A DNA stretch of 8,029 nt from an alpha proteobacterium SCGC AAA240-E13 (GTDB lineage: Bacteria; Pseudomonadota; Alphaproteobacteria; Pelagibacterales; Pelagibacteraceae), in NCBI GenBank assembly GCA_000504625.1, contig AZHR01000006.1, forward strand, positions 58,831 to 66,859. The letters run 5' to 3'. Within the stretch, counting starts at the first letter, position 1. Each line of letters starts with the position of its first letter. Positions 6,367 to 8,029 of the stretch are shown in pieces. A program made the translations under genes and the position numbers. The notes below the pieces were generated by a model. The model searched no databases. It saw only the letters and a program-made list of their open reading frames with translations, and had not been told where the DNA came from.

Positions 6367-7164
6367 TTACACTACTGGTTTGAGCAAATTAAGAATTTTT
6401 TTATGTATTATTTTATTTGAACTAGCAACTACACTTCCTCCGACTATCGGATCTTTACCTTCCCAAGTAGTTATATATCCACCGGCATTTTCTATGAGAG
6501 GTATCATTGGATGTATGTCCCAAATTTTATTATAACACTGTATAACCACATCGAGTTTTCCTTCACATAATTGACAGTAGCTAAGAGCGTCAGAACAAGG
6601 ATATCTCATTAATCTTGTTAATTTTGAAATTTTTTTTTGTTCGTTTAAAGATAACCATCCAAAAAAGTTTCCGGCAACCTTTGATCTGTTAAGTGCGTTA
6701 GTTTTTAAAACTTTAAGTTTTTTAAATTTATTATTTTCTACCAAATAAGAAGTTTTTTTAGTTCCAGTAATATAATATTTTTTTAACATCGGAAAATTAA
6801 CTAAACCAAAAATTGGGACATTTTTATAATTTATGCTTATTAGATTGCTCCAAGTTGGGCTATCAATAATAAAGGACCTTGTGCCATCTATGGGATCAAT
6901 AATCCATGAAAATCCACTCTTTGATTTTTTTGCTTTAAACTCTTCTCCAACAATTCCATCTTTAGGAAATTTTTTTTTAATTTCTTTTCTTAAAAAGAAT
7001 TCTATAGCTTTGTCAATGTTTGTAACTGGATCAAAACCGTTTTTCTTTTTAGATTTGTTATTTAATTTAAATTTACCTTTTAGTTTTCTAAAATATAAAT
7101 TATTAAGTTTTTTTGGAAGTGAATTTAAAAATTTATAGTATTTTAATTTATCTTTTTTTTTCAT
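6367..7164 (-). CDS. hisN: Inositol-monophosphatase-superfamily phosphatase, HisN (histidinol-phosphatase) type
   Basis: A 265-residue Mg-dependent, Li-sensitive-type phosphatase. The metal-binding motifs are E74 in GEE, D90-PIDGT with D90 and D93, and D216 in IWDIHP; DPVTNID lies at 45-51. WDIHPMIPLIENAGG followed by an ITTWEG block matches the HisN branch (usual pattern ALIPIxEGAGG.xTxW.G) better than true inositol monophosphatases or CysQ. HisN dephosphorylates histidinol phosphate in histidine synthesis, but branch members also act on other sugar or polyol phosphates. The gene has only one base between it and the ALDH stop (TAA-A-ATG), so translational coupling is likely, and seven bases before the GDPD gene. 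It is extremely Lys-rich and uses only AGA/AGG for arginine. A role in releasing phosphate within this cluster, rather than in histidine synthesis, is possible. Confidence 0.72.
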   Translation of the reverse strand: MKKKDKLKYYKFLNSLPKKLNNLYFRKLKGKFKLNNKSKKKNGFDPVTNIDKAIEFFLRKEIKKKFPKDGIVGEEFKAKKSKSGFSWIIDPIDGTRSFIIDSPTWSNLISINYKNVPIFGLVNFPMLKKYYITGTKKTSYLVENNKFKKLKVLKTNALNRSKVAGNFFGWLSLNEQKKISKLTRLMRYPCSDALSYCQLCEGKLDVVIQCYNKIWDIHPMIPLIENAGGYITTWEGKDPIVGGSVVASSNKIIHKKILNLLKPVV

Positions 7165-7165
7165 T

Positions 7166-8029
7166 TTATTTCCAACCAGTAATCGTTTTTACCTCTAGAT
7201 ATTCTTCTAGTCCCCAAGTACCTCCTTCGCGACCATTTCCAGATTGTCGATATCCGCCAAAAGGTGTTCCGGAGTCTGCAGCTTTTCCATTTATATAAAC
7301 AATTCCCGATCTTAACTTTTTTGCAACTCTTTTTGCCTTTTCTTTATCTTCAGTTTGTAAATAGTTACCAAGACCATATTCTGTATCATTAGTAATTTTA
7401 ATTGCTTCATCTTCTGTTTCAAATGGGATTATTGAAAGGACTGGTCCGAAAATTTCTTTTTTTGCTATTTGCATATCGTTTGTAACATTTGTGAAAATTG
7501 TTGGTTTAATAAAATAACCTTTGTTCAAGCCATTTGGAAGTTCGGGACCTCCTGCTGCCAGTGTAGCTCCCTCGTCAATCCCGCTTTTAATCAAGTTAAT
7601 TATTTTATCATATTGAACTTTCGAAACTACAGGACCTATATGATCTCCTTTTTTTGATGCAATATCTACTTTAATTTTATTTGCTTCATCCGGTGCTTCT
7701 TTAATTGCTCTTTCATAAATAGATTTTTCCACAAGCATTCTTGTTGGAGCATCACATGATTGTCCAGAATTGCTCATTACATTTCTAACTCCATCTCTTA
7801 CTGCGTTAGGATATGAGTCTGCAAAAACTATGTTTCCGCCTTTGCCGCCTAGTTCTAAACAAACTCTTTTAGTTGTATCAGCAGCATTTTTTGAAATTAG
7901 TTTTCCTGCTCTTGTTGATCCTGTAAAAGAGATCATATCAATATCTGGATGACCTGAAATTTGTGTTCCAACTCCTGACCCGTCTCCATTAACCAAATTA
8001 AAAACTCCTTTTGGAAAACCTGCTTCATG
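7166..8029 (-). CDS. Aldehyde dehydrogenase, C-terminal 288 residues (continuation of the gene at 4905; 5' end outside window)
   Basis: The minus-strand frame is open from the window end, starting HEAGFPKGVFN, to TAA at 7166. The TTG at 7996 is internal to a conserved block and is not a start. The catalytic half is complete: GSTRAGK, the general base Glu in CLELGG, the nucleophile Cys in SNSGQSCDAP, EIFGPV, and a C-terminal PFGGYRQSGNGREGG. Its first 31 residues plus two bases repeat 5472-5566 exactly. Joining 4905-5566 with this strand from 7934 down gives an uninterrupted 476-residue enzyme, with N150, K173, E248, C281 and E381 in normal ALDH positions and a typical family length. It precedes the hisN-like gene by one base, in an operon with it and the GDPD gene. 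Confidence 0.9.
   Translation of the reverse strand, partial: HEAGFPKGVFNLVNGDGSGVGTQISGHPDIDMISFTGSTRAGKLISKNAADTTKRVCLELGGKGGNIVFADSYPNAVRDGVRNVMSNSGQSCDAPTRMLVEKSIYERAIKEAPDEANKIKVDIASKKGDHIGPVVSKVQYDKIINLIKSGIDEGATLAAGGPELPNGLNKGYFIKPTIFTNVTNDMQIAKKEIFGPVLSIIPFETEDEAIKITNDTEYGLGNYLQTEDKEKAKRVAKKLRSGIVYINGKAADSGTPFGGYRQSGNGREGGTWGLEEYLEVKTITGWK
7935..8029 (-). repeat. Right arm of the perfect 95-bp inverted repeat, reaching the window end
   Basis: This is the exact reverse complement of 5472-5566, with a 2368-bp stretch between the arms. The outer end coincides with the window edge, so either the contig ends here or the mirror copy goes on into the rest of the ALDH and PhyH genes. Confidence 0.97.

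Noticed and set aside
6833..7298. Plus-strand open frames opposite hisN and the ALDH end
   Set aside because: Antisense shadows of genes with clear motifs on the minus strand; the hydrophobic look comes from the complement of Lys-rich codons.
7166..7996. A 276-residue ALDH starting at TTG 7996
   Set aside because: The TTG lies inside the conserved FNLVNGDG block, the frame is open to the window edge, and a complete N-terminus for the same gene exists at 4905.
5472..8029. Mobile element bounded by the 95-bp inverted repeats
   Set aside because: The repeats are internal ALDH coding sequence, there is no transposase or integrase between them, and the enclosed genes are ordinary operon members in frame-perfect continuation of the ALDH.
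5472..8029. Site-specific invertible switch of the ALDH/hydroxylase coding ends
   Set aside because: A shuffling switch needs inverted recombination sites and a recombinase. Here one arm is ALDH sequence that is simply the same locus seen twice, and the join has only about 5-6 shared bases. Not fully excluded without flanking sequence.

Overview
The window is AT-rich DNA whose proteins are rich in Lys, Asn and Ile. Genes are packed with very short gaps. The style is that of a streamlined marine alphaproteobacterium (SAR11/Pelagibacterales, AEGEAN-169 or a similar lineage); this placement is inferred from composition and gene content only. There are no RNA genes, CRISPR arrays, transposases or convincing intrinsic terminators, and no gene-free stretch longer than 80 bases.

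Left part (2-1306): the 3' end of a GcvT/DmdA-type aminomethyltransferase or demethylase, then an EamA-type 10-TM transporter that converges on an HD-domain gene.

Middle part (1304-4898): a divergent pair that I read as tmpB (minus) and tmpA (plus), facing away from a 77-bp intergenic region. TmpA is a gamma-butyrobetaine-hydroxylase-like Fe(II)/2OG oxygenase and TmpB a PhnZ-like di-iron HD oxygenase. Together they would convert 2-(trimethylamino)ethylphosphonate to glycine betaine plus phosphate, an oxidative route to phosphorus in low-phosphate seawater. tmpA is followed closely by a 3-hydroxyisobutyrate-dehydrogenase-family gene and a phytanoyl-CoA-dioxygenase-family gene, which look like further steps or an alternative entry hydroxylase. 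The flanking GcvT-type enzyme fits demethylation of betaine-derived methylamines.

Right part (4905-8029): an aldehyde dehydrogenase (ALDH) gene starts on the plus strand but stops making ALDH sense at 5566. The reading frame then runs into 50 codons that are clearly the C-terminus of a second gamma-butyrobetaine-hydroxylase-family protein. From there the minus strand carries a GDPD-family phosphodiesterase, a HisN-type phosphatase and the missing C-terminal part of the ALDH. The last 95 bases (7935-8029) are an exact reverse complement of 5472-5566. Joining 4905-5566 to the reverse complement of 7934-7166 restores one intact 476-residue ALDH in frame. The segment from 5567 to the end is therefore a fold-back copy, most simply a chimera from whole-genome amplification or assembly, less likely a true inverted duplication. 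The inferred native order is tmpB< >tmpA-dehydrogenase-PhyH-ALDH-hisN-GDPD> <second hydroxylase.

Arginine codons also change along the window: CGN dominates in tmpA and the PhyH gene, AGA in the ALDH, hisN and GDPD genes. This suggests that the tmp block may have a different history from the genes after it.
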